A stretch of 64,000 nt of DNA from Epiperipatus broadwayi (Eukaryota; Onychophora; Udeonychophora; Euonychophora; Peripatidae), in contig JAQFVV010006449.1 of the NCBI GenBank assembly GCA_028023455.1, positions 1,162,812 through 1,226,811 of the forward strand, in the 5' to 3' direction. Made by a program: the position numbers and the translations under genes. Shown here piece by piece: positions 49,255 to 63,932 of this stretch. Below the pieces are notes generated by a model, which had not been told where the DNA came from, made no database searches, and saw nothing but the letters and a program-made list of their open reading frames with translations. Numbering within the stretch: the first letter of the stretch is position 1; each line of letters opens with the position of its first letter.

Positions 49255-52200
49255 TTTAATTGGAAGTGAAGTTGTGGTTTGCAATATAGAAAAATTGCAC
49301 ATCAGACACCTTGTTTACATCAAACAGTTTTGTAACATAATGATGCATTGTAAAAATTTTACTCCTATCAGTACACATGTGTGTTGCAGTTATATATCAC
49401 CTACAATTTTTTGTATACATTTGCATCAATAACATTTTCTGTTTCTAGGGTAATGGCTGTATTTTCTTTCAGATTATTATAAAATTGCAAGCTTCAATAT
49501 CAGCTTTTAAAAATTAATATATGACATTTAAAAAATGTTTAATTATCACATTTCTATTTATATTATTATTAACATATTTTTGGCAAATTAAATATTAATA
49601 AATTTCACTAACAATCATATATATATATTCTAACCTGGTTTATAAATTCTATTGTTATTATATCTTGCTATAATTTATATCTAGAAATCTATTTATTTTA
49701 TTTCTTTTATTGATATAATTAATTATATTATCTTGCACTTGTGACGCTAATTCTTCTGGTTGTTGTTAAGGCAACCAAAATAAAAGCAACATATCTATTA
49801 ATTTTCCAATATGATCTAAAATACTTTTCATATAATACAATTGTACATACAATTCTCTTAAGCTATGCCACGCTTGTAATATTGATCATAATTGATCACT
49901 CCTTAATTTAAGAGCACTTATAATAATGACATTAATCTCAGGGTTCTCTGTTATATTTAAGAAAATGCTCGGCAGTATTGTGTTGTCGCATATGACTGAC
50001 ATTCTGGTCGGCTATAGGAAACATTTACCTTATTTAAATTCCGGGTATCCTCATCCCCATATCAACTATTATAATATTTAAAGAGATGATAACCAGATTC
50101 AATAACAACGCATAATTTTGAATAATACAGCCCTTTTTTATCCAGAATCTCAGTCGGAATGATGAAAAGACAAGGGTGCTTTTGTGTCCTTCCATCATCC
50201 ATGACAACACAATAATTTAACTAAGATTTATTACTTAGACACTTCACTTAAATGTGTACGGAACAATGTGCAACCAAAGCTAGTAGTTTGGGAATAAAGT
50301 CATTTTTACACACACATAAAATAAAATGTCTTGGTCTGAAGTTTTCAATCCCATAAATAATTCTTATTAAACTAAAATATAATGAAATATTCCAATCTGC
50401 TTAAATTTATCTGTCTGGTGTATTGAGTTTTAGGAGTTTAATGATTTCGGACTCAAGGAAAGTATTGCAAGTATTATGCAAATACACTTTCATTTAGCAC
50501 ACAAGAAAAATGACTCTAAACAATGTGTAACAAGACTATAATTTATTATTAAAGTTTAACAAGATTATAATTTATTATTACAGTTTAACAGGACTATACT
50601 TTATTCTTAAAACACTAAACAAACATATATAATTTATTCGATCCCATATGGATAAAACAACATGTAACTAACATTAATTTGTCTATACTTTTAGACCTGG
50701 ATTAGAACTACTACTTCATCTTTTTACAATTATGCAAATTGAATAAAAAAAAAATACATATTATTATCGATACATCAACTCATCCGTTTAGTGTATCTTA
50801 TATGAGCTTCTACTTAACTTTATTAACTAAATATTAGTTTTGGAATAAAAACAATCTGATTATATGCAATACGTAAAACGATTTTTATGATAATATATTT
50901 AATTAAACGATGGTTTGTATTTAGATAACTTATTATAATTTATGGGCTATTTATCAAACGTTACACTTACTATTTTTATATTTAACTTAATACCACTTAA
51001 GTTGTGATACACACTTTATTCATAAGGATAATTTACATTATTAGTGTTGCTTACTCATTAACCAGAATTAAACATTGTATTTGAATCCTCCATTGGTAAA
51101 TAAGCGTTTCTAAATCACGCAATTTTAAACTTACTCTCTCCATTGACTTACATGTGAATTACTAGCAATATTCCGCCGCACAATCCAGATATTGATCATA
51201 GTACTAGTGCACTATTTATACTAAAATGGATCTTGAGGAATTAACACCTCCAATATACCCGTTATCTTGCCCTAACTTTCTAAACAAAACACAATAATCA
51301 ACACCTTCCGTGGTGGAATTATCTCTATTTTCTCATGAGGAATATGGAATAACACCGAAGGTCAGTAGAGTTAACTACTACATTAAAATATTTTGGTGGT
51401 TTCTTGCCTCTTACTTGGGCATAATACGAACACACACCAAATATAATCCTCTCCTGGGATTTAAACGAATGAAGTATACTACATGCGAGATAAATTCTTG
51501 ATCGTCCTAACTATGAGAAGCGATCACTTGGGCTATAAAACATGCCCGAATACTAGATTTAACTATTCCCCTCATGGAAAACAAAGCTTTTGGGGAAATC
51601 ATTTTCATCCCACAAAATAAACATATTATAAAGATTACCTATGCTGATATTAAGCATATACTGATGCTTTATCTGGGCAAGACAAGCAAATACACTAATT
51701 ATACTAAAATTATGTTACAGGGTATACTTAGATCAACATCTGAAATCAATGGATATCACAGAATAAAAGTATAATAATTTTCATTTTACCAAAGGAACAT
51801 TCAACAAGTGATTGGTAGCATATTATCTTGAACTAAATAAAGTGAATGTGTTAATAAAGAATAATTGGGAATAAGTTCCTCAATTAATACAGTATAAATT
51901 CGTTTCAAGCTTTAGACAAGAAATATCTTGTATAGCAATTCTTTTTAATTACTTCTGATAATTTTTTTTTTTTATTATTATTTACTTTACCTATTAAGTA
52001 TCTAAATGTTTTTCTTTTACGCATCTAACATATAAAATTTATACCCATAATTGCATATAATAGTTAAAACACATTTTATAAAAAAAAATTTTCCATGTCA
52101 AATATAAATTTAACCTAGAATAATTACATGAAAACATACCTTTATGATTACAAGGTCATTTAAATATTACTTGACTATACAGCCTTTAACCTGTTGATAT

Positions 52201-53986
52201 AAAAAAAAATACACATAATTTTACAAATTAGTAAAAAAAATCATTACTTAACAAGTGCTTATTATCTCACTAGAAAAATGTTTTCCGTTGGGCAATTTAT
52301 CCAGATGAAGAACTTGATCCAGTCGTAGTTCACGAAGCAAATTTAAAATAAGAAACACATTTTATTATTTCATTTATATAAAAGTTGCCTCCATTCTGGT
52401 GCACTTAATAAATTAGGCAAAGAAAAACATAGCAGCGTTGGATGTTAACTCTTCCTTGAATTAAACTGCTATAATTTTGGGATCCAAGAAAACAATACAT
52501 ATTCTAACGTAGACGAATATTTTATTCTAAACGATAACACACACAATTCTTTTCCTTTTCTATTATTGATGATACGTACCATTTTTAGCTAGCTGGCTTA
52601 TGAATAAAAAAAATAATGCGCGAATTTTCCAAGATACTATTATTATAATGACTGCAACTGACTTACGTGGATATGAAGTTTTAATGACTCCAATTGATGT
52701 ATAATACAACATATTATATTATGGTTATAATTAAGTCACTAATGTTTTTAGTTTTTGTTCCTACTCTGGGAATTGTAATTTTTCTTTAATAGGGAATTCT
52801 CCGTAAAATGCACACATACAAATTTTCCGATATTTGCCTTGAGAAAATTTATATATATTTTTTTTTAAAAAAATATACAGGTGCATAAGTAAATATCATT
52901 TATCATTAATATTATTTCTAGATAATTTTCAGTGAATAAAACATATTTTAACGTGGGGAACTTACATTATTTTCAAAGGCAGACAATTTCTTTTAGAAAG
53001 AGCGCGAAATTTTTCTAGTTAACTTTCCTTGGCTTTTATAATATGTCTTTTAATTATAATTTTTCTTTTATACCATGAAAAGATCATTAAATAAGGTAAA
53101 GTTAACAAATAATTGATTATTTCCTGGAAATTACTTATATTACTTAATTTAAATATAATGACATTTTCCGTGATTGCTGTAGTTAATATGGTCATTTTGA
53201 ACTTTAGCACAAGATAGTATATTTTTGCGTATAAAAAGCTTTAAATAGGTCGATAGCAACAGAAGATCAGGATGTCCCACCAAAAAGGATTAGCCACACA
53301 TGATATTATTAAAATTTTACTTGACTTATATTTATTTCTGCAATTAAAAATGAAAAAAAATTTGTTACCGAATTTCAGCACTGCTTCTTCCTTGAAAAAC
53401 TAAAGTCAGACAATCTTTCTTCAAAAAAAAAAAATTGGCGGTCTTGTTTTAGCGACCTCTTACAGAAAAATAATCATTTAATTATACCATAAATAAAAGA
53501 AAGGAAAAAACCCATTACAATCATATAGTTTTCGTATTATTTACCTGGATTACAAAGTAATTTGACACTATAAAAAATATAATAAATACATTTAATTAAT
53601 AATTAGTGATGTATATTTCTTTTAAATATGATTTTCTACAAAAATAAATTATCAGAAGTTATTGTGCTTTATGATAAGACACTCATCCATTCTCCCTCTC
53701 TACCCATCCAAAAATCAATTACTGTTTATGATATGTGCTTTTATACTATATTAAATTGCTCTTATTGTTAATATTTTAATTAAATTATTCATGCTCTTCT
53801 TCAAAATGACATTGAATTACTAAATTTATTAGTTATTTGCTTAAAACACGTTAAAGTGAGTAAATAGCATATTTTATTAATCACTTAATATTATTATTAT
53901 TTTATTTTTTTATTTTCTAAAAAAAGGATAGCATTGTTTTCCTGTGAAATAATGCCAAATAAACCAAGTGTCAATAACACTAGGTT

Positions 53987-54030
<44 letters not shown>

Positions 54031-54109
54031 TAATTGATAGTTTATCTAGCAATTTAAAATAGTATATCTATTTTATCTCTCTGAGGCATTTTAAATATGT
54101 TCTTCTTAA
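49255..54109. other. Non-coding region
   Basis: AT-rich; no exon or element recognised apart from the 29-bp triplet repeat at 50529-50613 and a TA run at about 53991-54027. The short open frames here have no ordinary protein features. Confidence 0.55.
50529..50613. repeat. Three tandem 29-bp units
   Basis: Units begin AACAAGACTATAATTTATTA, AACAAGATTATAATTTATTA and AACAGGACTATACTTTATTC. The third is diverged and slightly short. Confidence 0.85.
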
Positions 54110-54816
54110 TAAAAGTTTAGTAAAATTTATAAAACTATTCCACCCACGGACACTCCACCACCTAAAAGTAGCATATGGATGACACAAATATGGAATCATG
54201 TCAAGAACTGCATTAGCCCAACACAAAACACACTTGATAGCAAAAAGTCATATTGGGATGTGTACAAACTCAAGATCAACACTCCTATAGCAATAACAAG
54301 CGCTCTTGGCTTCAACAATAGAATCATGATTAAGAAAGCAAAATATTGGTTCTTAGAACTGAAATATATAGACTTTATTATAAAATTAAATCTGGGCTCA
54401 CTACCCACCAGCCATTTTCTAGTGTGGAAAAGGGGATTTACCAAAATTAACTCTCGATGTCAATTGTGTACTATGGAGAATGAAACAATCCAACACATCT
54501 TTCATAACTGTCCGATACTCAGCTCACTAAAAACATTTATCAATGATAAAGCCAAAAAACAAAATGTAGACTTGTTTTTGATTCAACATCAATCAAGAAC
54601 GGAAATTTCTCAAACATCAGACTCTCAATCTTTATCTCCTTTGCAATCTGGCTAACCAGATGCAAACATGTAATCAGTAATATGACAACCAATATCCTGG
54701 ATACCTTCAAAACATTGATTAAGAGCATCAACATTAGAGACAGAATGTTAGCTCCAGACTGGCTGCATAAAGAAACATGGTCCAAGGTCATCCTAATAGA
54801 AGAAGAAGAATCATAG
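54110..54816 (+). pseudogene. C-terminal part of a LINE ORF2 with CCHC finger
   Basis: The frame enters with TIPPTDTPPPKSSIWMTQ and continues through AKYWFLELKYIDFIIKLNLG. It reaches a zinc-knuckle-like stretch, RCQLCTMENETIQHIFHNC (C-x2-C-x8-H-x4-C), the usual end of several non-LTR ORF2 proteins. Between 54600 and 54640 the frame shifts by one; the next frame reads LSIFISFAIWLTRCKHVISN and runs to TAG at 54814-54816 after IEEEES. RT and endonuclease are missing through 5' truncation. The W-x-x-R-C tail is reminiscent of L1/Tx1-like elements, but the clade is uncertain. Confidence 0.75.
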
Positions 54817-54943
54817 AATTTATGTCACCTCAAGACTCCACGATACAGTAATACAGAGTAGTTTTCTCGAGCTGTTGTTAAAAATGTAGTTCATGTATAA
54901 ACAAAGCCAATAAATTTTTCTTTTTTTTTTAAAAAAAAAAAAA
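54110..54943 (+). mobile_element. 5'-truncated LINE with poly(A) tail
   Basis: The insertion ends in AATAAA (54909-54914), a T-run and 13 A residues (54931-54943). Only the C-terminal part of the protein and the 3' UTR are present. Target-site duplications were not clear. Confidence 0.7.
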
Positions 54944-57900
54944 TTATAATTTTATACTATACTTATTTTGTTAAATACATGTAGTATGTAATTATTAATT
55001 TATTATAGTGAAACATGTTATCTATAAATATAATTGTAATTAATATTTTTTTAATTATCGTTACTGAATAAACATTATAATAATAATTTTAATCACTCTA
55101 CTTATGAAGATCTTTCTTTGGCAACAAGTTGTTTAATTTTATTTATTGTCATTTACAGTTACAAAAATGCTAAGCGTAACGTATTAATATTATTTCAGGG
55201 ATTTTGTTCACTATTTAAATATTGTAACAGTATGGAGTAATAGAGGGTGAACACAGAGGGAATATGGAGAGATGGAAAGCCATCAAAATTCCCATTTAAT
55301 AAATCATCAAATATAATGAATACAGAATAGATAGAGAATATCCATTGAATACACACTGAACATGAGCAGAGAATCAGTATAAACGAAATATAAGTTGGAT
55401 CTCCAGCATTACATAAAAATAATTAAATCAAAAGTAATCATCAATTCACAAAGAAGTCAAAAATGATAAAATCAACAGTCAGTCTTGTGATTGGATTTGA
55501 AAGGAATCTTTCCAGACAGGCTTCTTATCTATTCACTGCCAAATATGGGGTGGATTATATAAACATTTTTTTGTTTACACAGACAAGTGCTAATCCATCA
55601 GAATATAATAATAATAAAATAATTCTGGGATAAAAAACATTAATCTTCATCAATATTCTGGCATATTGTACTATTAAGATACTGGTCAACTATAAACTTA
55701 AAAATAAAATGTAGTGCATGAAGTTTAAAGGGTTCACCCTTGCACCATTTGGAGTTATCATCTGAATATACAAACACTAATATAATCTTTGCATCTCTAT
55801 AACTCAACATGATGCTCTAATGTAGCTCAAGACACAAGAACTCTATGAATTATTACAGTGAGCAAAGGATGGATAAATATAACAGATTACTCTAATTTAT
55901 TTTAAAATAATATATTGGTTTTTTCTACTACTAAAAATCCCTGAATTCTAAGCTGTATTGACTCAAGTTACACACATTACGCAGTCATTTAAACGATTGC
56001 TGAAGGAATAAGATATTACATCAAAATATTTTTGTGCAATTATGTAATAAACTAACTTATTAAGAATAAGGAAAAAATTTAAAATGACACGATATTATGA
56101 AAATTTAAGCTTATTCATTTTATTAAAAAAATTATTATTTCTTATCAATTATATTACCCAGTTGAATTTTATTCATTAAACTAATAAAATTTGATTTTGT
56201 TGTGTTATTTCTTTAAATAACAAAAGATGAAAAAAAACTTTTTAATCAGAGATAAAAAGTTAACTTTGCATAACCCTTTGTAAATAAGTGGGGGGTGGGT
56301 AAATGAATGTAAGAACAAACATGTTACCAAATTTAATTTTAAATTTAATAAAATTAAATTTTCCAAAAAAAAGCCTTTTTATAATTTTGAAGAGAAAAAT
56401 GAAATAGATTGAAAAAATATGTTTCATAAGAAAATATTAATGAAATTATTTCAAATTTTCAATTATTACTTTTATGAAAAAATATTTTAACTATAAATAA
56501 AAATACAAAGTGCACATAAAGAAATACCTTTAACCATGGATTTAAATTTCTGTGAAGTCTTTCTTTGCATTAATAATTTCCAGTTCTTTTAGACATTTCT
56601 TTTTGAATGCTTCTACACTATGGACAAAGTTATCTTTTTGTTATATGCAGCATTTTAGGTTAACAAACTGCAAAAAGTTATCCATTTTCTTTCCCATAAA
56701 ATGTGCATGTCAATCTAATACAGAGCCTTTCATGCTCATGGTTGAAAGACAAGGTTGCAGATTACTTGAAAGATATTTTGGTTCTTCACATTTTATTTTA
56801 GTATTATATAAAAAATAATGTCTAGCTTTTATCTAGCTTAGATATGGGTATTCAATGAAAGAAACATTTTATAACTAAAATCAATGTGTATTAATAGCTT
56901 TTTAAAAACTACTCCTATTCTATGCAACAGATTGGTTAGGACTTCAGCTTTTTTCTTTTTTAGAAACTAAGTGAGAAACTTTTTTTCTTTTGCTATCTTT
57001 TTCAGCAGCAAGATCAAAACTGAAAGCTTCTCACAAAACACTTCAGTCTTCTGACTAATCTACACTTCTTTATATTTTTAAGTAACCCTATTTTCAAGCT
57101 AATCAAAATTATGTCTCCTACATGACAAAATTTTCTAATAATAAATCAGATCAATTTCTACACATACAATTATTCAGCTATTGTCTCTTTCAACATTGAC
57201 AAAAAAATCAAGTCAAAAATTCAAATTAGAATGATAAAAATTTTGATATTTTTCAGTAATTAAAATTTTACTTGCCATAAAAGACTACTAATTTGATAAA
57301 CAATATCTTTCCTTTGCAGAGAAAGAAAAAAAGGAAAACTGATTCATTAAAGTAAAATTTTAACAAAATGTTAAAGTCATATTATTTTTCTTTTAAAATT
57401 TCAAAAACTTAAAAATGTATCTGTTCTATCTTTCTCAAATGTTAAAATTAAAACTACTAAACAATTTGCAAAATAGTTTTTTTCTCATAGTACATTTTTT
57501 TTCAAAACTATAATTTAAAACTGGTAAATAGACAAAACTATTGAAAAGAGAGAATTAAATAACTATTTATATATTATAGTTTTCTTTCTCTTTAACCAAT
57601 ACTGACAAATTGCATTATACTTTAAAATATTTATAATATATTTTTAAAAATATTTGGTAATTATGTTAAAAAGTTATCTAGAATTGCCATATTATTTAAT
57701 ACATAGTCATCTTTTGGGACTGTATTTAGAAAAACATATATTAAAAAACAGAATATTATTATCTAACCGGTGCCAAACATAGGGAATGTTATAAGGACAA
57801 CTAATATTTTATCTGCATGTGCATACACCACTGCTGGATTAACTAGAGCAATAATTCTCTCAGAAATACAGAGATCACTATATCACTGCTGAAACTCATC

Positions 57901-60900
57901 AGTATTTGGACCATGAATAATTTTTAATTGAACTACCCAGCAACAAATAGTAATTATTATAAAATAAGTGGCCATTAGAAGTGATATTTATCTTTGTTGC
58001 ATCCAATAAATTCCATGAATATTCTCACATTGTTGTACCCAGTTTTATAGACAAAATTATATAGACAAAATTATATATATATATATATGTATTGTACATA
58101 AGTGAACTTCCACTTCGCTCCAACAGGTACCAGAGTTCATCTTGGTTTAACTATTTATTTGTAATTGTCTGATTTTTAAAAAAAAGATAATGATAAAAAT
58201 AGAAGACATTAATTAATTAGTGAATGATATATGATAATAATGAAATATTTATTAAATTTTGTCTGATTATAAAGTTAGTATCATGTGGTAGTTAGTTTGA
58301 TAAGAGATGTAAGATAGAAAGTTTACTTAAAGGAAATATTTGGGTTAGTTTTTAAATTAATAAATAGTATTAATTGTATTATAAAGTAACTATTACTGTG
58401 TTTAGATAAAATAAATAGTATTAAATTGGTTTAAAAGTAATCTTTAAATTTTATTAAAGCAGTCTAATAATATTTAAATGTTTAATTTAAATTAGCCTTT
58501 AACCTGAAAAGTTATTTCTAATGTAATATTCTTTAAATATTTTAATTTGTAGTTTTTAAATAAGTTCTAATTACTTAGTTGAGGTCAGGTTAAAAAATCA
58601 TCCATGTTTGTGTGTGAATGTATGTAGTAGTGTAAAGCAAATAAATAAATAATAATTTAATAACAATATTGATTTAACACAAATGAATGAATAAAAGTAT
58701 TATTATTACATATTTAAAAAGTTTTGATAAATAAACTTAGTTTGGTTTTTATATTTCTTTCATTTTTATTTGGTGTAATATATTTTTTAAAAATGTTATT
58801 TTAAAAATTAATAATTAACTTGTACTTTAATTGTTAATGACCACCTGAGTTCAAATAATTAGATCAATTGCATCACCAATCGATTTCTCAGCTGATTTAA
58901 TAAGATGTTAAAGTTAAATATAAAATCACTTGTATTTATTGGTTATTTTTAAAAGAAATTGACAAATTGAAAGAGGTATAGAGATTATCAAGGTTATAAA
59001 TAGAAGTTTTTATTTTCTAGTATTCAGTATTGCTGCCTGCATGCTCTTTAACCAGAATTTTTTTTAAAAAAAAAAAGTTGTAATTTTCTTTAAAAATTTA
59101 TTTATTTATTTATTTATTAAGTAAAAGTATATTTTAAAAAGTATATTTAATTGTTCTACAATTATGAAAACTGCTAAGCTAGAAGGTAACCATTTTCTAA
59201 TATCAACTTTTAGTTAATTTTAAAACTATAGTAACAAAATGCTTAAAGGAAGTTTCATATCTTTTATCTTATTTATTTATTGCATGACTTTTAACTACTG
59301 GAAGATAAAGTCAGGATGCAAACTGTTAGTATCTATATGGCTAAATACCTTTATTGTACTGAACTATTATAGTTGGAGAATATTTAGTAATTATCTAATT
59401 AAGCTAAAATATCAATGAGAAAAATTGAAAGACATTTAGTGAACTTTATTATATTTAAAAATGTGTCAATCTCCTTGTTTTTAAATTTATTTAAAACTGG
59501 TTTTAAGTCCAAGAATTTAATAATGATACCTGATATTTATTTAAAATATACTCCTGTTATAATAATGCTTGTTTCTAAAATAATTTTTAAGAGAAAAGTA
59601 TACTGTGCTAAAATAAGGAAGGATAAGTTCTATCTGCCAAGTGTTTAGTATAGTTTCGTATTAACCTTGCATAATGTTCAACTAGAAAAGTATTATTCCT
59701 TATAATAAATTAATTATCTAATTTTATAACAGTTGGACAAACTGCTATAAACTACAATTATTAATAATTCAAGCTTGAATACATATATTTCCCAAAAGTA
59801 AAAAATTATTTGAATTAATTATTATTAATGAAATTTCATTTGTCAAGTATATATAAAGATCTGTCATATTTGTATATATCGTGACAATTATTCCTAGCTC
59901 CTATACAGAGAAAAATTTCTAATTGCAAAATAATTCTACTCTTATGTTGAAAAGGGCAAAAAAAAGTCTTTGGAAATAAATTTTAGAATATAATATGAGA
60001 AAATAATTCAATAAAGAAAACCGTTTCAAAGAAATGCGATTTTTTAAAAAAGATAAATGAAATTGAATAATAAATCTATATTATTGAACATTTAAACTCT
60101 GGGATTCTTATAAAATGTTTTCAGCTGCAGAATTTGTTTTATGTATTATTTTAATGTCGGCCTATGCCTATTCCTATTATTTTAATATTTTATTATAGTG
60201 CTTCTTTGAACTAAAATATATGTGTGAAGGAAGAAATTAAAATATCTTTAAAAACTATTTATAAAGTGTTTGTTTGGAAATCATTGCCATGCTTATGAAT
60301 GTTTTGACCAGAAGCTTTGAATACCATCAGATATTTTATCCTCAATAAATTATATCCTTGTCTAGAACAGAAAAAAAAAAACAATATGGAGCTGAAATTA
60401 TGAACTGCAGTTACAGTATTTTTTTACATTGTTATATATTGGTTTTTAAAAAAAAAAAAAACCAAAAAAATATTTATGCTATATATTTTGATTTAAAATA
60501 TGTGTAATACTATTAGCAACTAATGTTACAATTTAAATATCAATGGGTTTATTAGAATGGGTAAATATTTTGCCATTCTCAGGTAAATTTTATTATATTT
60601 ATTAAGTGTTTCACAAGTTAGTTTCTATTTGATAATTTTATTCACAAAGATTTAAATATCTCAGTCATAGCTTATTTATATGTGGGATGTTTCACACTGT
60701 CTTATTTTAAATCAGCCAATGAAGTTTATCAAAGAGTTTCCATTCATTTGTTTTATAAATACTACATTAATAATAATTGCAAATATTTTTATATGCATTG
60801 AGAATTTATATTCTTGCATTTAATTTGCAATCTTTTAAAAGTCCACTAGTCACTATATTTTACTATTTAATATTTTATTATGTGTTCATTGTGCCTTTGC

Positions 60901-61998
60901 CTAGAATTTTATATGCATTTAATTTTAAGTATTTTTTATATTAGTCATACGTGTTGTATTTTTAAAATTCTTAGTGATGACTTAGTAAGATCATGTGAAG
61001 TCAATATCTTATCATTAGTTTAGTATTTCTTAGTGTCCTAGAGTTAGACTTTGTTAGTTATTTTGAGTATGATTTACGGAGTAGACAAGGCCCTCCATCC
61101 TTATTGTATTGCTTTTCCATGAATTGATGGTGCTTGTGCCAAGTGAGGGTTATTATATACCATATGTTTATATTCCTAGTGATGGTTATCACATATTTTT
61201 GAAGTATTAGAATCCCATGAGAGAGGATCATACTTTCCTGGTGCATCTTACCCGTTCCTGATGCACTGTAGACAAGGTCCAGGCATCCTATTTTCGACCT
61301 CAACGATAGGTATTTTGAAAGCCACCACATTCTTTTCAACTCTGTGGAGCATATGTGTTCTTATATTTTAGCTTATCATTCATGATGAATTAATGCTAAT
61401 TCCACCACAGTGGGTGATGTTGCATTTGTTTTAGATTTGTTAAGACAAGATATGTTTGTTTGAGGAACTTTCCTTCTTCAGGTTGTGTTTAGCTATTTTA
61501 ATACTTATAGGCATATCAATGTTTGAATTGTGTCACTATGATACTTTTATCATCCACAAGCCAACAAACAATAATCTATATTTATTTTTAAATAGTTTAA
61601 ATTAAGCATATGGTATAAGTGGCAATTGACACATACTAATTTTAATATGTTCATCCAGAGTTTTCACTGCTGGATTTGTAAGACTTTTAAATCTTTAATT
61701 CTAAACACTTAGGGTAATAATTTTATGTGGCCAGAATTTATTTAAAAGTGTATAAATGACCTCTGATGAGTAAGTTGCCCATATATTTAATTTAGTTTAC
61801 AGTTAGCTAAATATTTCCTTAAACATATCACTAGCTATAATATTAGTAATGTTGGTGTAGCTGGTGGTAATATTTTTAAAATATATGCTGAATATGATTA
61901 TTCCAGCTTAGCATTTTTAAAGCTTGGGGTTATAAATTTAAGCATCTTTTGTATTATTCTGATTGTTTGATAACACTACCATATTATTAAATATGCTA
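54944..61998. other. Non-coding region
   Basis: No gene supported. Short frames at 56552-56815 and 61061-61339 (minus) show no recognisable motif. Simple repeats include (TTTA)n at 59097-59119 and a TA run near 58073-58087. Confidence 0.5.
58995..59028 (+). promoter_or_regulatory. Candidate core promoter (TATA box plus initiator)
   Basis: TATAAATAG at 58995-59003 lies 31 bp upstream of the A in TCAGT (59024-59028), the spacing and consensus of arthropod TATA/initiator promoters. No coding exon was recognised downstream, and AT-rich DNA gives chance TATA motifs, so this is only a candidate. Confidence 0.3.
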
Positions 61999-62135
61999 AT
62001 AAAAATTGATTTTTATTTTTTTTCTTTTCTTTTTTTTTTTTTTAGATTTGAAATTTTTAATTGTTTGATAAAAAAAAAAAATTAATATTATTTATTATTC
62101 TCTCTTTTCTTTCTTTTGTTTTTGTTGTTATTTTA

Positions 62136-62168
<33 letters not shown>

Positions 62169-62364
62169 TAAAAATTTAAAAAAGATAAATAGTAATTGAA
62201 GGTAGTGTGTATATATATATTTATATAAAAAATAAAAATTAAAAAAAATTAAAAAATTTAAAAAAATTCAAAGCAATATAGGAAATGTGTATAATAATTT
62301 TTTTGTTTTTTAATATTTTTTTTTTTTTTTTTAAATAAATATTATTTTTTTTTTTTAAAATTTG

Positions 62365-62397
<33 letters not shown>

Positions 62398-62480
62398 AAT
62401 ATATTTTTTTTTTTTGAGTGAGTGAAAAAAGTTGGGTTTCCCCCGTAGAAAAAAAAAATTAAATTAAAAGACAAAAACAT
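61999..62480. repeat. Homopolymer-rich T/A tract
   Basis: A long succession of T-runs and A-runs up to about 22 nt. It has no structure beyond low complexity; base accuracy here may be poor. Confidence 0.85.
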
Positions 62481-63369
62481 ATATATATATTTATATAAAA
62501 TATAAAGCCATGCAAATTAAATGGATTCCCAAATAAAACCAAAGAAACAGATAATTGCATTATATCAGATGCTCAATCAAATGCTCAGTTAAATGTTGAC
62601 TTCTAAGTTATCATTATATCTTCTTGGACTAAAGATTATGCGATGAAATAAAAATATGAGGGCTTCAGAAGAGTATTTATTATTTTCTGTTTTAAAGATG
62701 CACATTAAGTTTCATTGGCTGCCCATTGTCTATCATTATCTTATATTTAGAAATTGATAATCCATCTGCATTTAAGATCTTTAGTAGTCTGTCTATGAGT
62801 ATGGGGAAAGGCATAAAAAGTACTCGTCCTTTTCCTTGCTTGAGTAATATCTTGGGTAACAGGCCATTATTATTTTAAATTGATTTATTAAATTTTTAAA
62901 TTAATATTTGTTTTGTTTATTATTCCATGATTGAACAGTAAGGTAGTTATTTTACCATTGGCCAAGATATCACTCACTTACTTATTCATCTTAGCAATTG
63001 TTTAGTAGGCAACTTAAAATTTTATTTTGCACAAGAGTTTAGTTTCAAACCCCCTGAGAGTGTTTACTCTTGTTGCCTTATTAATTTTAATTTAATGAGA
63101 TAGTCCTTCCATACAGAGTGTATGAACTGATGGTAGGCCGATTCCAATAACCATTAACTAATGATTTTAAAAATTATCTTTTATATTGTTTAGTAGTATA
63201 TTATTATTACACCATAATAGTTACATTTGCATTGGTAGTGGATTTGTTCTCTATCAGATTATACATCTCTGGATCATCATCTTTTTTTTTTAAATTTATT
63301 GTAACCCCACTGGGCCAAGTCATTATGAGCCTGTACTGAATAAAATTTCTTTATCTCTTGCTTGTCCCT
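62481..63369. other. Non-coding sequence
   Basis: No gene or element seen. Confidence 0.5.
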
Positions 63370-63890
63370 ACTTTCTAGTTTCTTTTCATCTTCATCATCA
63401 TTTCTCTCTTCCATCTCTAATAGTTCACTTTCATCTCTTCTTTACACCTTTCTTCTCTTTCATTTCTATGAATAGTTTCTCTCTTCCTCATCATCTCTTC
63501 CTCTTTTCATCTCACCCTCTTTATTATCATTTCTCTCTCTCTCTTCATCATCTCAAATAGTACATTCATGTCTCTAATAGTTTATTTCATTTCCTTCATC
63601 TCATAGTTTATCATCATCTCATCATTTCTTTCTTTCATTTCTTACCTTTCATCTTTATTTTTTCAAGTTTATCATCATCATTTCTCTCTCATTTCTCATC
63701 TTCATTCTCTAGTAATTGATCATTCTCTCCTTCCTCATTTCATCTTCATCTTTCTTTCATCTCTTTCTCTTTTCATATCATGCTCTTCATCATCATCTCT
63801 TCCTCTCTTTCATAATCTTTCTCTTTCTTTTCTTTAACTTTTCTTTTCTTTTTGTCTTCACCACCCCCTTTCTCTCTCTCTCTATTTCTT
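63370..63890. repeat. Pyrimidine-rich TCATC/TCTC tract
   Basis: More than 500 bp in which the + strand is almost only C and T, with regular TCATC, TCTTC and TCTC motifs. Such a polypyrimidine/polypurine tract can form triplex DNA. Confidence 0.88.
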
Positions 63891-63907
63891 TTATTTATAA
63901 AGGTTAT

Positions 63908-63932
63908 AATATATATATATATATATATATCA
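63908..63932. repeat. (TA)n microsatellite
   Basis: Short TA run after the pyrimidine tract. Confidence 0.9.

Noticed and set aside
56552-56818. Plus-strand frame of 88 codons
   Set aside because: The opposite strand looks slightly more protein-like, but neither frame gives a recognisable family; possibly an old transposase relic, not provable here.
57880-57915. Minus-strand CTGATGAG near CCAAAT, possible hammerhead copy
   Set aside because: Only about 25 bp resemble the family and the GAAA box and stem II are missing; could be a deleted relic but not supportable.
61058-61339. Minus-strand frame of 93 codons
   Set aside because: Ordinary composition but no motif or splice context; kept out as unsupported.
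61760-61790. CTGATGAGTAAG after TGACCT, hammerhead-like
   Set aside because: No stem II partner and no GAAA box.
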